DNA of 64,000 nt from Pseudomonadota bacterium. Lineage in GTDB: Bacteria; Bdellovibrionota; Bacteriovoracia; Bacteriovoracales; Bacteriovoracaceae. Position numbers and translations under genes: made by a program. The stretch is from contig JAIYDL010000019.1 in the NCBI GenBank assembly GCA_027487515.1, positions 228,014-292,013 on the forward strand, written 5' to 3'. Numbering within the stretch: the stretch's first letter is position 1; each line of letters begins with the position of its first letter. The notes below the pieces were generated by a model. That model ran no database searches. It was not told the DNA's origin and worked only from the letters and a program-made list of their open reading frames with translations. Positions 24,910-33,857 of this stretch are shown here, in pieces.

Positions 24910-26009
24910 GAGATCCGCTCCCAGATCCGGAAAGTGACCGCGAGGCCTCCGTTCCGGAGCCGCCGCTCTTGGAGCAAACGGTATCCGTGAGAAGGTCGGA
25001 AGAGATCGTCCATGTCGCTTGGGATCACCCAACCAAACCGCTTCGGGCGATCGACGCTCAGGAACTTCTCCCACGCAGCCCTCAGAAAGCTCCCTCGCTG
25101 CCCGGCGATCTTGATGCGCTCACCGTAGGGCGGATTGCAGATCATCACAAACTCTTCCCCAGGGTTGAGCGCATCAACGAGTGCGTCGCTAACTCGAAGC
25201 TCGAGGCCACTCTCGGCCGCGACTTTCTCAAGAAGCTCTCCGTTGCGGTCAAACCCCAGGACTCGTTTCACCGGGAGCTTCCGGGTGGTCGGTGGAAGCC
25301 GGACGAGCTTCCCTTTAAAAAACGGTGCGGTTTCGAACGCAAAGCTTCGGAAGTGGAGCGGGCGATGGAAGTCCAGCGCCTCAGTAAGAAAAGTGGCCGA
25401 CCCACACATGGGGTCGATCAAAACCACATCTTCAGGGATCCCCCGGAAGAGGTCCATGAGAAACGCGGACGCAAGATTCTCCCGGAGCGGGGCCTCCCCT
25501 TTAATTTTCTGGTGGCCTCGCTTGTACAGAGGCTCGCCCGTGAGATCGAGGCTCAGAGTGAGGTTATCGTCGACGATCCTGACGTAGAAGGTCTGTGGTG
25601 AGTAGTTCTTTTTTTGCCAGTCGAGGGAGAGGGGTTGGCGCTGGAGTGCCGCCGCGAGGGCCTCGCGGATGGTTTCCTCGATCCTTCCCGTGTGCATCAG
25701 GCGCGAGCGCGTGCACGAGACTTCCCACTGTGGTTCCGGGTGGGAGAGGACTTCGTTCCACTTGAACGCGCTCAACTTTTGATGGAGCTTCGGAAAATCT
25801 CGGACTCTGAACTCCTGGACCCGGAGGAGGATCCGGGTCGGGAGCTTCAAAAGGCAGTGGGCCGCCACGACCCAGTCGAGGTCGGCGCTGAGTTCGATGC
25901 CACCCTTAGTGACGGCCACCTCGGTTGCGGAGGGACACTTTGCCTCGAGCTCTTCGAGTGCGAGGTCTTCGAGTCCCGGGAGGACGATGAGAAAGAGGCG
26001 GTATTGCAT
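24906..26009 (-). CDS. THUMP-domain RNA guanine-N2-type methyltransferase (RlmL/Trm14-like)
   Basis: 367 residues from ATG 26009; the TTG at 26027 is a weaker alternative. N-terminal PGLEDLALEELEAKCP and a THUMP-like region lead to LDLTGEPLYKRGHQKIKGEAPLRENLASAFL, the hallmark of RlmL/TrmN-type enzymes. The SAM motif DPMCGSATFLTEAL and the catalytic NPPYGERI follow. These enzymes make m2G in 23S rRNA or tRNA. It lacks the second (RlmK) methyltransferase half found in E. coli RlmKL. It is divergent from the DOMON-like gene across only 35 bp. Confidence 0.88.
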   Translation of the reverse strand: MQYRLFLIVLPGLEDLALEELEAKCPSATEVAVTKGGIELSADLDWVVAAHCLLKLPTRILLRVQEFRVRDFPKLHQKLSAFKWNEVLSHPEPQWEVSCTRSRLMHTGRIEETIREALAAALQRQPLSLDWQKKNYSPQTFYVRIVDDNLTLSLDLTGEPLYKRGHQKIKGEAPLRENLASAFLMDLFRGIPEDVVLIDPMCGSATFLTEALDFHRPLHFRSFAFETAPFFKGKLVRLPPTTRKLPVKRVLGFDRNGELLEKVAAESGLELRVSDALVDALNPGEEFVMICNPPYGERIKIAGQRGSFLRAAWEKFLSVDRPKRFGWVIPSDMDDLFRPSHGYRLLQERRLRNGGLAVTFRIWERIS

Positions 26010-26044
26010 GGCCCGATTATGGCCCAAGGTGTATTCTTAAGTCT

Positions 26045-26587
26045 ATGGACGCCTATCTAAAAAAACACGGCCCAGCGGTGGCCGCGCACACTGTGAAAGT
26101 CGCTTGGGAAGTACAGGAGCGCTCAGTGCGGATCACCTTCACGGCGCAGAAGCGCTCGGGCAGGCCCTGGCTCTCGGACCCGGTCTTCTCCGACGACTGG
26201 TCAAAGAACTGGGGCCTTTGGAATAAAGACGTCGTTGAGGCGTTCCTCCAACTGCGAACCCACCCCGGCGATCACGGGGCCCCCTACCTTGAGGTCCAGC
26301 TCTCGCCGCTTAACCAGCCTTTCGCTCTGGTGATCACCGAGCCGCGGAAGATCTTTGCCGCTCCCAAGGCCCTCGACCTCTCCCATTCAGTCTCGCTCGA
26401 TGGTCGGCGCTGGGACGCGGCCGTCACCGTGCTGCTTCCCCCAGAGGTCACGGGCCGCGACCTCTACGGTGGCTTCTTCGCCTGCCTCGACACGGACCCT
26501 CGGGAATACTATGCGCTGGAACCGAACCCGGAGGAGAATCCGGATTTCCATCGCCCGGAACTCTTCACTCTCCTAGGGATGGCATGA
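26045..26587 (+). CDS. DOMON/CBM9-like protein
   Basis: 180 residues, no signal peptide. The middle (NWGLWNKDVVEAFLQLR, then PYLEVQLSPLNQPFALVI) matches the DOMON-like/CBM9 pattern of a beta-sandwich with the LWxxDVVExF and YxExxxSPxxx blocks. The C-terminus (DPREYYALEPNPEENPDFHRPE) also fits that group. Related domains bind sugars or haem, but cytoplasmic members have no known role. It overlaps the RsmI-like methyltransferase by 4 bp. Confidence 0.55.
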   Translation: MDAYLKKHGPAVAAHTVKVAWEVQERSVRITFTAQKRSGRPWLSDPVFSDDWSKNWGLWNKDVVEAFLQLRTHPGDHGAPYLEVQLSPLNQPFALVITEPRKIFAAPKALDLSHSVSLDGRRWDAAVTVLLPPEVTGRDLYGGFFACLDTDPREYYALEPNPEENPDFHRPELFTLLGMA

Positions 26588-27282
26588 GCGAACTGGTCCT
26601 CGTTCCTACTCCCATTTCCGAAGACACTCCTCTGGAGCCCGTCGCACTCGCTCTTCTGCGCGACCACTGCTTACGGACCGACGTGCTCCTCCTGGTTGAG
26701 GAGCACAAGGTTGCCCGGGGTCGATGGCTTAAGTGGGGCCTTCAGCGGGAGGCGATCGAGCGCTTCCAACTCTACAACGAACACACCGCTGACAAGCTAA
26801 AGTCGCAGGTCCTCACCGAACTCAAAACCGGAAAGAAAGTATTCCTCATGAGTGACTGTGGACTTCCCGCCTTCTGTGATCCGGGCCAAGACCTCGTGGA
26901 CCTTTGCCACCGGAACCGGATTCGAGTGACCGCAACGCCCTTTCCGAACTCCATTGCTCTTGCGATCGCCCTTTCCGGGTTCTCCCATGCGCGGTTTCAC
27001 TTCTGTGGCTTCGTGCCGGTGAAGATGCCGGAGCGCGAGCACTGGATCCGGAATGAACTCAAGAACCCAGAGACTCAAGTTTGGATGGAAACTCCCTACC
27101 GTCTGCGCAAGCTTCTCGAAGAGCTCACCCAGAGCGCTGTGAAGCGGGAGATTTTCCTCGCCATGGATCTTGGCTCCCCGACGGAAAAGCTTCTGCGTGG
27201 TAAACCCGAGACTCTTTTAGGCCACCTCTCCGAGGGAGAGAAGCGGGAGTTTGTCCTGGTCATTGCCCCGGTCAGTACCTAG
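26584..27282 (+). CDS. RsmI-like SAM-dependent methyltransferase (tetrapyrrole-methylase fold)
   Basis: 232 residues. It opens VLVPTPISED, has VEEHKVARGRWLKW, the SAM-site block FLMSDCGLPAFCDPGQDLVDLC, then TPFPNSIALAIALSGFSHARFHFCGFVP and a late ETPYRLRKLLEEL. This is the layout of RsmI, which 2'-O-methylates C1402 of 16S rRNA. It is about 50 residues shorter and has diverged motifs (CGLPAFCDPG for the usual AGTPxISDPG), so it is probably a paralogue rather than RsmI itself. The substrate is uncertain. Confidence 0.8.
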   Translation: MSELVLVPTPISEDTPLEPVALALLRDHCLRTDVLLLVEEHKVARGRWLKWGLQREAIERFQLYNEHTADKLKSQVLTELKTGKKVFLMSDCGLPAFCDPGQDLVDLCHRNRIRVTATPFPNSIALAIALSGFSHARFHFCGFVPVKMPEREHWIRNELKNPETQVWMETPYRLRKLLEELTQSAVKREIFLAMDLGSPTEKLLRGKPETLLGHLSEGEKREFVLVIAPVST

Positions 27283-27322
27283 ACATTTTCTACGTCTAGC
27301 ATTATCCCAGGCCCGTGCCCTC

Positions 27323-27349
27323 TTGAGTGGGTCAAATTTGGAGTAAAAT
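27323..27349 (+). promoter_or_regulatory. Candidate promoter of the mevalonate operon
   Basis: TTGAGT (27323-27328) and TAAAAT (27344-27349) lie 15 bp apart, about 75 bp before the fni start, in the only sizeable gap (142 bp) before the operon. The spacing is short, so this is tentative. Confidence 0.3.
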
Positions 27350-27423
27350 CAATCCATTGGGTCGGAGTTTCAGGACTTAAAAGCCCATGACTTCTAACCC
27401 TTTCTTTGGTACTAGGAGAGTCT

Positions 27424-28440
27424 ATGACTTCTTCTAAAAATCTCCCTCATTCCCAACGGTTAGCCGAAAGGAAAGGGGATCACATTGAACTTGCTTCCAA
27501 GGCCAGGACCACCTCTGTTGAGGTCGATCCTCGGTTCGATTATGAGCCCCTTTTTTTCACCCATCCCTCCGCGACCTCGAGGTGGCCTACCAAGTTTCTA
27601 GGCTTTGACCTTGAGTATCCTGTCTGGGTCTCTTCCATGACTGGTGGAACGGAGCACGCGAAGACCATCAACCAGAACCTGGCCCGGCTGTGTGGAGAGT
27701 TCAAATTGGGCATGGGGCTTGGCTCTTGCCGCTCGCTGTTGAAGGACCGCTCTCGGCTCAGTGAGTTCGCGGTGAAGGACCTTCTGGGTGCGCAGCCTCT
27801 CTTTGCGAACATCGGTGTCGCCCAGCTGCAGGAGCTGGTCGCTGCCGATGCGCTCACGCAGGTTCATGAGCTCGTGAGAATCACCGAAAGCGATGGTCTT
27901 ATCATCCACATCAATCCGCTCCAAGAATGGTTCCAGCCCGAAGGGGACCGGTTCACGGTGGCCCCTCTCGAGACGCTCCAGCGCTTCCTCGATTCGGCCC
28001 GCTACCCTGTGATTGTGAAAGAGGTGGGGCAGGGGATGGGGCCTCGAAGCCTCAGGGCCCTCCTCGACCTGCCCATCGCGGGGATCGAGCTCGGGGCCTT
28101 CGGTGGCACGAATTTTACCCTGCTCGAAAGCCTTCGCGGAGAGGAAGAAGTGGCGCGCGAGGGATTCATCCACGTGGGTCACACAGCGCGGGAGATGGTG
28201 GGATACTTGAACGCCCTCCCGCTGCGCGGAAAAGAGTTCATCATCTCCGGTGGCGTCTCCTCGATGCTCGACGGCCATGAGCTCTTGTCTCGGCTGAAGG
28301 CGAACGCCCTGATCGGCATGGCCTCCGCGTTCCTCGCCCCGGCCCTCAAGGATTACGACTCACTTAAGCAATTTTTCCTAGCTCACCGAGAGGCGCTCCT
28401 TACGGCGAAGTCTCTCTTGACCGTCAAGGAGGATGCGTGA
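27424..28440 (+). CDS. fni: Type 2 isopentenyl-diphosphate delta-isomerase
   Basis: 338 residues from ATG 27424, which follows SD AGGAGAG; the start at 27406 lies upstream of that SD. Family motifs: RKGDHIELA near the N-terminus, VWVSSMTGGTEHAKTINQNLA, GMGLGSCRSLL, HINPLQEWFQPEGD, VIVKEVGQGMGP, IELGAFGGTNF, ISGGVSS (phosphate binding) and GMASAFLAPAL. The enzyme uses FMN and NADPH to interconvert IPP and DMAPP. It is the first gene of the mevalonate operon and overlaps mvaA by 4 bp. Confidence 0.95.
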   Translation: MTSSKNLPHSQRLAERKGDHIELASKARTTSVEVDPRFDYEPLFFTHPSATSRWPTKFLGFDLEYPVWVSSMTGGTEHAKTINQNLARLCGEFKLGMGLGSCRSLLKDRSRLSEFAVKDLLGAQPLFANIGVAQLQELVAADALTQVHELVRITESDGLIIHINPLQEWFQPEGDRFTVAPLETLQRFLDSARYPVIVKEVGQGMGPRSLRALLDLPIAGIELGAFGGTNFTLLESLRGEEEVAREGFIHVGHTAREMVGYLNALPLRGKEFIISGGVSSMLDGHELLSRLKANALIGMASAFLAPALKDYDSLKQFFLAHREALLTAKSLLTVKEDA

Positions 28441-29753
28441 AAACAGTCACTGGTTTTTCGAAGATGACGAAAGCGGAGAAAATTGAGTGGCTCGCAGAGC
28501 AGCTCGAGGGAGAGTCCGGAAAGCTGGTAAGAAATCTTCCCACTTTTTGGCACTCGGACAAGGCGCTTCAAAAGCGCTTCGATGAGTTCTCCGAGAACAC
28601 CCTCACGAACTACGACCTCCCCTTCGGGATCGCGCCGAACTTCTTAATCAATGGGAAGGTCTATTCTGTGCCCATGGTCATCGAAGAATCTTCGGTGGTC
28701 GCGGCGGCATCCCTTGGGGCCAAATTCTGGCTCGAGCGGGGAGGGTTCCGGACCCGGGTCTTGGCGACCTCGAAGGTCGGACAGATTCACTTCCAGTGGC
28801 AAGGCAGCAAAGATAAACTCAAGGCGCACTTCTCTGAAGTGCGGGGAGACCTCCTGAAGGCGGTGGCCCACCTCACGAGGAACATGGACCTGCGCGGCGG
28901 CGGAATCACGGGCCTTGAGCTCGTTGACATGACCGAGCAGCTCGAAAACTACTACCAACTCAAGCTCCAGGCCGAGACCTGCAACGCCATGGGGGCCAAT
29001 TTCATAAACTCCGTCCTCGAGGAGCTCGCGACGGTGTTCCGGGCCGGAGTCGAGGCCGACGAACGGTTCGAAGCCGCGGAAAAGAAAGTCCACGTGATCA
29101 TGTGCATTCTCTCAAACTACACCCCGGACTGCGTGGTGGAAGCTTCGGTGGAGTGCCCGATCGATGAGCTGGGCGACTTCCCCGGGGGGCTCTCGGCCCA
29201 GGAGTTCGCGGAGAAGTTTGCCACCGCAGTGAGGATCGCAGAGATTGATCCGAACCGCGCTGTGACTCACAACAAGGGCATCATGAACGGCATCGATGCT
29301 GTGGTCATTGCCACCGGAAATGATTTCCGGGCGATCGAGGCCTGCGCCCATGCGTACGCGGCCCGGGACGGCCAGTACCGCTCGCTGTCCTCGGTCACGC
29401 TCACCGGAGATAAGTTCCGATTTTCTCTCCGGGTTCCTCTGGCGGTGGGGACCGTTGGTGGTCTCACGTCGCTGCACCCGTTGGCACGGACCTCTCTGGC
29501 GGTGCTCGAGAACCCCACTGCCCCCGAGCTCATGCAGGTCATGGCGGCCGTCGGGCTCGCGCAGAATTTCGGGGCCGTGAAGTCTCTGGTCACAACGGGA
29601 ATCCAGAAGGGGCACATGAAGCTCCACCTCCTGAACATCTTGAATCAGTTCGAAGCGACTCCAGAAGAGATTGAGAAGGCCAAAGCGCACTTCTCCGATA
29701 AGGTGGTCTCGTTTACGGGGGCCCGGGATTTTTTAAAAACGATGAGAGGGTAA
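28437..29753 (+). CDS. mvaA: Hydroxymethylglutaryl-CoA reductase, class II type
   Basis: 438 residues; GTG start at 28437 with AAGGAGG just upstream, overlapping the fni stop. Landmarks are VPMVIEESSVVAAASLGAKFW (catalytic Glu region), TGLELVDM, NAMGANFINSVLEEL, THNKGIMNGIDAVVIATGND with the catalytic Lys and Asp regions, and a C-terminal KGHMKLHL with the catalytic His. This matches bacterial class II enzymes rather than membrane-anchored class I. It reduces HMG-CoA to mevalonate with NAD(P)H in the cytoplasm and is the committed step. HMG-CoA synthase is not in the window. Confidence 0.96.
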   Translation: MKTVTGFSKMTKAEKIEWLAEQLEGESGKLVRNLPTFWHSDKALQKRFDEFSENTLTNYDLPFGIAPNFLINGKVYSVPMVIEESSVVAAASLGAKFWLERGGFRTRVLATSKVGQIHFQWQGSKDKLKAHFSEVRGDLLKAVAHLTRNMDLRGGGITGLELVDMTEQLENYYQLKLQAETCNAMGANFINSVLEELATVFRAGVEADERFEAAEKKVHVIMCILSNYTPDCVVEASVECPIDELGDFPGGLSAQEFAEKFATAVRIAEIDPNRAVTHNKGIMNGIDAVVIATGNDFRAIEACAHAYAARDGQYRSLSSVTLTGDKFRFSLRVPLAVGTVGGLTSLHPLARTSLAVLENPTAPELMQVMAAVGLAQNFGAVKSLVTTGIQKGHMKLHLLNILNQFEATPEEIEKAKAHFSDKVVSFTGARDFLKTMRG

Positions 29754-29756
29754 CTC

Positions 29757-30698
29757 ATGCAGGATCAGTTTTTTTACGGCCACGGAAAGCTCCTCCTCAC
29801 GGGCGAGTACTTCGTCCTCGACGGCGCCGAGGCCCTCGCCCTTCCCACCACCGTCGGGCAAAGCATGAAGGTCCGCTACCGGCATTCCTACCAACCCACC
29901 CTTAACTGGAAATCCATCGACCACGCCGGCAAAGTGTGGTTCGAGGCCAACTACGAATTTTGGCATTTTAATCCGATCAAACCCTCCGGGGTCGAGACCG
30001 AGAAGTTCGTCGCCGGAGCGCTCAAAGCAGTGCGCCAGCAAAACCCTCACTTCCTCCGGGACGAGGTGGACGTCTTCGTGGAGACGCGCATCGAGTTCCC
30101 GCTCGAGTGGGGCCTCGGTTCGAGCTCATCGTTCATCTACAACGTTGCTCAGTGGGCCTACGTGAGTCCGTTCGAACTCCTGAAACAGACCATCGGCGGT
30201 TCCGGTTACGACATCGCCTGTGCCCAAGCCATGGGCCCTATCAAGTACAGCCGCTTCGACGGGAAGCCCCAGTGGGGAGCGGCCCCGTTTAACCCGAGTT
30301 TCAAGGACTCCCTCTACTTCGTGTACCTGGGCCAGAAACAGAACTCGGCCAAAGAGGTCTCCAAGTACCAAGCACTCAAGATTGAGAACAAGAACCGGGC
30401 GATCGCCGAGATCTCTCAGCTCACCCGCGAAATGATCCACGCCAACGATCTCGTGACCTTCAACAAGATCATCGTGCAGCACGAAGGCATCGTCGCCGAT
30501 GCTCTCGGGTACACGAAGGTGAAGGACCTCCACTTCCCGGACTACTGGGGTGAAGTGAAGTCCCTCGGGGCCTGGGGGGGAGACTTCGCGCTCGTCACCT
30601 CCGACCGGTCGGCGTCGGAGACGCGCGAGTACTTCAATGGCCGCGGCTTTAGCACCGTGATTCCTTTCACTGAAATTATCTTTTCGGAACCCCGGTGA
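29757..30698 (+). CDS. GHMP kinase of the mevalonate pathway, probably phosphomevalonate kinase
   Basis: 313 residues. GKLLLTGEYFVLDGAEALALPT at the start, EWGLGSSSSFIYNVA (ATP-binding GLGSSSS), GGSGYDIACAQAMGPIKY and a C-terminal AWGGDFALV define a GHMP kinase. The GYDIA motif is shared with kinases annotated as GYDIA GHMP kinases in Bacteroidetes mevalonate operons. A second GHMP kinase in the operon has a better mevalonate-kinase signature (SGLDP), so this one is assigned by elimination to phosphomevalonate. Substrate specificity remains inference. Confidence 0.85.
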   Translation: MQDQFFYGHGKLLLTGEYFVLDGAEALALPTTVGQSMKVRYRHSYQPTLNWKSIDHAGKVWFEANYEFWHFNPIKPSGVETEKFVAGALKAVRQQNPHFLRDEVDVFVETRIEFPLEWGLGSSSSFIYNVAQWAYVSPFELLKQTIGGSGYDIACAQAMGPIKYSRFDGKPQWGAAPFNPSFKDSLYFVYLGQKQNSAKEVSKYQALKIENKNRAIAEISQLTREMIHANDLVTFNKIIVQHEGIVADALGYTKVKDLHFPDYWGEVKSLGAWGGDFALVTSDRSASETREYFNGRGFSTVIPFTEIIFSEPR

Positions 30699-31723
30699 TG
30701 AACCTCCTCGGGCCCTTCGAGGCACTCACGGCAGAACCCTTCGAGACCTCCTGGCGCTCTCCTTCCAACATCGCCTTCGTGAAGTACTGGGGGAAGAAGG
30801 GGCACCAGCTCCCGGCCAATCCCTCCCTGTCCATGACCCTGAAGAATTGCTTCACGGAAACTCGTCTCTCCTTCTCCGTCGGGACCTCTCACCCGGGAGT
30901 GGAGCTCTTCCTCAATGGTCTTCGGCAGGAGAAATTCGCGGCGAAGATCGAAGCCTACCTGCGTTCACTGGAGTCGTTGTCCTGGTTGGCCAAGGTCCAT
31001 GTGAGAATCGATACCCACAACACGTTTCCCCACGGCACCGGCATCGCTTCCTCGGCCTCGGGCCTCTCGGCCTTCGCTCTCGGGCTCACGGATTATCTCT
31101 TTCACCTCTCCGGGGTGAAGGTTGATTTTTTTCGAACGGCGAGTTACCTCTCACGCCTTGCCTCTGGGTCTGCATCACGGTCGGTTTACGGGGGATTTGT
31201 GAGCTGGGGGGACGAGAGCGACTTCTACGCTTCCTCGATCCCGGTTCACCCCGAGCTGGCGCACTTACGGGACTCGGTTCTGGTGGTGAGTGGCGATGAG
31301 AAGACCGTCTCGAGTACGGCGGGCCACGGCCGCATGAGTGAGCACCCGTACGCTTCAGCGAGGTTTGCCCAAGCGCGGACAAACTACCATCGGACCAGGG
31401 CCGCTCTCACCGCCGGCGACCTGAGTGAAGTGGGAGCGGTCCTAGAGAGCGAGGCGCTGAGCCTCCATGCGATGATGCTCACGGCACCTTCGGCGTTCAC
31501 TCTCTTGAAACCCAAAACCCTCGCCGCCATCGACATGATTTGGGCCTTCCGGCGTGAAACGCAACTGCCGCTGTACTTTACCCTCGACGCAGGGCCCAAC
31601 CTCCACTTGATCTATCCGGAGTCATCCCAGCACAAAATTCGCACCTTCATTTCTCACGAGCTTGCTCCTTTGGCGGAGTCGGTGATTGATGACGAGTGCG
31701 GCGAGGGGCCTGTTAAATGCTAA
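30698..31723 (+). CDS. mvaD: Diphosphomevalonate decarboxylase
   Basis: About 341 residues; ATG 30698 (GTG 30695 directly before it also possible), overlapping the previous stop. The MvaD signature is plain: SPSNIAFVKYWGKKGHQLPANPSLSMTL, HNTFPHGTGIASSASGLSAFALG, and SGSASRSVYGGFVSWG. The late FTLDAGPNLHLIY carries the conserved Asp-Ala-Gly-Pro-Asn. It decarboxylates mevalonate 5-diphosphate to IPP using ATP. The stop overlaps the next kinase by 7 bp. Confidence 0.95.
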   Translation: MNLLGPFEALTAEPFETSWRSPSNIAFVKYWGKKGHQLPANPSLSMTLKNCFTETRLSFSVGTSHPGVELFLNGLRQEKFAAKIEAYLRSLESLSWLAKVHVRIDTHNTFPHGTGIASSASGLSAFALGLTDYLFHLSGVKVDFFRTASYLSRLASGSASRSVYGGFVSWGDESDFYASSIPVHPELAHLRDSVLVVSGDEKTVSSTAGHGRMSEHPYASARFAQARTNYHRTRAALTAGDLSEVGAVLESEALSLHAMMLTAPSAFTLLKPKTLAAIDMIWAFRRETQLPLYFTLDAGPNLHLIYPESSQHKIRTFISHELAPLAESVIDDECGEGPVKC

Positions 31724-32589
31724 GCACTTTTCCTGCCAAGGTCCTTCTCCTCGGTGAGTACACGATCCTCAACGGCTCCAAGGCTTTAGCGCTGCCGTAT
31801 TGGCCCTTGAAAGGGGAGTGGTCCTTTGACAACTCTGGCTCAGGGCCGGCCGTCAACTCCCGCCGGAGCCTCCTTTCTTTCATCGATTCATCTCAGGCCC
31901 GTGGCATCGACCTGGAGCGGATGAAGAAGGACTACCTCAACGGTCTCTGGTTTGATTCGACCATCCCCCAGGGGTTTGGTCTCGGGAGCTCCGGCGCCGT
32001 GATCGCTGCGATCTACGAGCGCTACGGGATTCCGGCGTCAGTTTTAGTTGAAGATAAAAAGGCCCTCGCGGGACTCGAGGACTTTTTCCATGGCTCGAGC
32101 TCCGGTCTCGATCCGTTGGTGAGCCACCTGCGAAGGCCTCTCCTCATTCACGGTTTCGATGATGTTGAGGTCCTTCCCTCGACCCCCGATCTCTCAGACT
32201 TTTTCCTGCTGAATACCGGCAAGCCTAGGCAAACAGGTCCTCTCGTGAGCGTCTACCAAGAAAAAATGAAGGACCCTCAGTTTAAGCAACGCTGCGGTGA
32301 GATCCTGGCCAAAGAGGTGAACTTTGCCATCGACGCAGTCCTCCGTAACGACCGGACCCATCTCTTTCATCACCTCTGGCACATTTCCAAGTTCCAGTGG
32401 GAGTATTTCCCCGAGATGATCCCGATCAAGGAGCGTGCGCTCTGGACAAGGGGCCTTGAAACAGGGGATTATGTGTTAAAACTTTGTGGTGCTGGTGGTG
32501 GAGGATTCATCCTCGGCTTCGGACAAAAGTTGCCCCTCGAAGAATTGAGGGAAGTGATCCATTCGCACGAACTCAGGGAGCTCACATGA
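31717..32589 (+). CDS. Mevalonate kinase-like GHMP kinase
   Basis: 290 residues. It has AKVLLLGEYTILNGSKALALPY, GFGLGSSGAVIAAIYERY (ATP loop), FFHGSSSGLDPLVS (the catalytic-Asp block of mevalonate kinases) and CGAGGGGFILGF near the C-terminus. It would phosphorylate mevalonate at C5. It overlaps both mvaD and the glucoamylase gene. Assignment as mevalonate versus phosphomevalonate kinase relative to the first GHMP kinase is inferred from the HGxxSGxDP motif. Confidence 0.87.
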   Translation: MLSTFPAKVLLLGEYTILNGSKALALPYWPLKGEWSFDNSGSGPAVNSRRSLLSFIDSSQARGIDLERMKKDYLNGLWFDSTIPQGFGLGSSGAVIAAIYERYGIPASVLVEDKKALAGLEDFFHGSSSGLDPLVSHLRRPLLIHGFDDVEVLPSTPDLSDFFLLNTGKPRQTGPLVSVYQEKMKDPQFKQRCGEILAKEVNFAIDAVLRNDRTHLFHHLWHISKFQWEYFPEMIPIKERALWTRGLETGDYVLKLCGAGGGGFILGFGQKLPLEELREVIHSHELRELT

Positions 32590-33839
32590 AATTCTTCTTC
32601 ACTCTTCTTCTTCTCCTTCCAGTTGTCGCTAGCGCACTCCCTTCAAAAGAAATTCAGTTCCGGCAAAGCCTTAAGACCGTCATTGAGAATGCCACCAAGC
32701 CGGACGTGATGCCGGGCCTCGTGGTCGCGAGCCCTAGCCGCTCGAACCCGAACTACTACTTTGACTGGGTTCGGGACACGGCCCTGACCTACCGGGCCCT
32801 GATTGATTTCTACGAACTCTCCCGGGACTCGAGGGTCCTTCGGATGATCGCGACGTGGGTCGAGGCGGAAACTTTCCGACAAAATCAGCCAGCGATCTCC
32901 GGGCTGGGTGAACCGAAGTATTTCATCGATGGCCGCGGTTACACCGGTGGCTGGGGCCGGCCTCAGAATGATGGTCCCGCGCTCCGGGCCCTAGCGATGA
33001 TCAAGTTCGCCAACCTCATGCTCCGTGAGGGGAACCAAGACTACGTCCTGAAGAAGCTCTACCACGGAGTCATCCCGGCCGACTCACCGATCAAGAAAGA
33101 CCTAGAGTACACCGCACACTCGTGGCGTGAGCCAAGCTTCGAGCTGTGGGAAGAAGAGATGGGCATGCACTTCTATACCCTCCTTGCTCAGCACACGGCC
33201 CTGCAAGAGGGTGCGAAACTGGCGCGAGAACTCCGCGATACCGGGGCGGCCGATTTCTACGACCATCAATCGCGCTTGATCGGGAACTTCCTCACGACGC
33301 AGTTCCTGGATTCATCCATCGGACTTAAAACCACCATCCGGAAGGTGAACGGCGGGCTGGGGTATAAAGACTCCAACATCGACGTGGCCCCGATGCTGGC
33401 ACTTCTCCACAACTGGCCTTACCAGCGGCTTTTCTCTCTGCGGTCTGCGCCGGTCCGCCGCTACGTCGAGGTCATGGTGGATACGTTCCGGAAACTTTAC
33501 CGGGTGAACAGTGAATACCCAGAGCTCGGCGTCGCCATCGGTCGCTACCCAGAGGACCGCTACGATGGGTACAAAACTTCGGGCCAAGGTAACCCGTGGT
33601 TCTTGGCAACGCTTGGTCTCGGGGAGTTCTATTGCCAGCTCCGCAATGAGACTAAGAATCAGAGGCTCAACGATGAAATTGAGCGCCAGTTCTCCCGCGC
33701 ACTCTTCCACTCCGACCGACGGGGTGGTATGGCCGAGCAGTTCAACCAGCACTCGGGCCAGATGCAGGGTGCCGACGAACTCACCTGGTCACACAATGCC
33801 TTCATGACCGCGATGATGAGATGCGGGTACGCCCGCTAG
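32586..33839 (+). CDS. Secreted glucoamylase, glycoside hydrolase family 15
   Basis: 417 residues from ATG 32586 (4-bp overlap with the kinase); the longer frame from 32484 is a shadow. Signal peptide MKFFFTLLLLLPVVASA. GH15 landmarks in order: YYFDWVRDTALTYRALIDFYE, YTGGWGRPQNDGPALRALAMI, ELWEEEMGMHFYTLLAQHTAL with the general-acid Glu, and AEQFNQHSGQMQGADELTWSHNAF with the general-base Glu. This is the fungal-like glucoamylase form without a starch-binding domain. It releases glucose from alpha-glucans in the periplasm or outside. Being last in an isoprenoid operon is odd; translational coupling suggests real co-expression. Confidence 0.92.
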   Translation: MKFFFTLLLLLPVVASALPSKEIQFRQSLKTVIENATKPDVMPGLVVASPSRSNPNYYFDWVRDTALTYRALIDFYELSRDSRVLRMIATWVEAETFRQNQPAISGLGEPKYFIDGRGYTGGWGRPQNDGPALRALAMIKFANLMLREGNQDYVLKKLYHGVIPADSPIKKDLEYTAHSWREPSFELWEEEMGMHFYTLLAQHTALQEGAKLARELRDTGAADFYDHQSRLIGNFLTTQFLDSSIGLKTTIRKVNGGLGYKDSNIDVAPMLALLHNWPYQRLFSLRSAPVRRYVEVMVDTFRKLYRVNSEYPELGVAIGRYPEDRYDGYKTSGQGNPWFLATLGLGEFYCQLRNETKNQRLNDEIERQFSRALFHSDRRGGMAEQFNQHSGQMQGADELTWSHNAFMTAMMRCGYAR

Positions 33840-33857
33840 CTCCTCGGAGGATGCTAG
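33836..33857. terminator. Hairpin spanning two convergent stop codons
   Basis: CTAGCTCCT (33836-33844) pairs with AGGA and GCTAG (33848-33857) with one bulged T and a 3-nt loop. Both stop codons lie in the arms. There is no T-run, so it may be only a weak bidirectional terminator. Confidence 0.35.

Noticed and set aside
27387..27437. A 16-codon leader-like frame before fni.
   Set aside because: No SD and it runs out of frame across the fni start; the similarity of its first codons to the fni start looks accidental.
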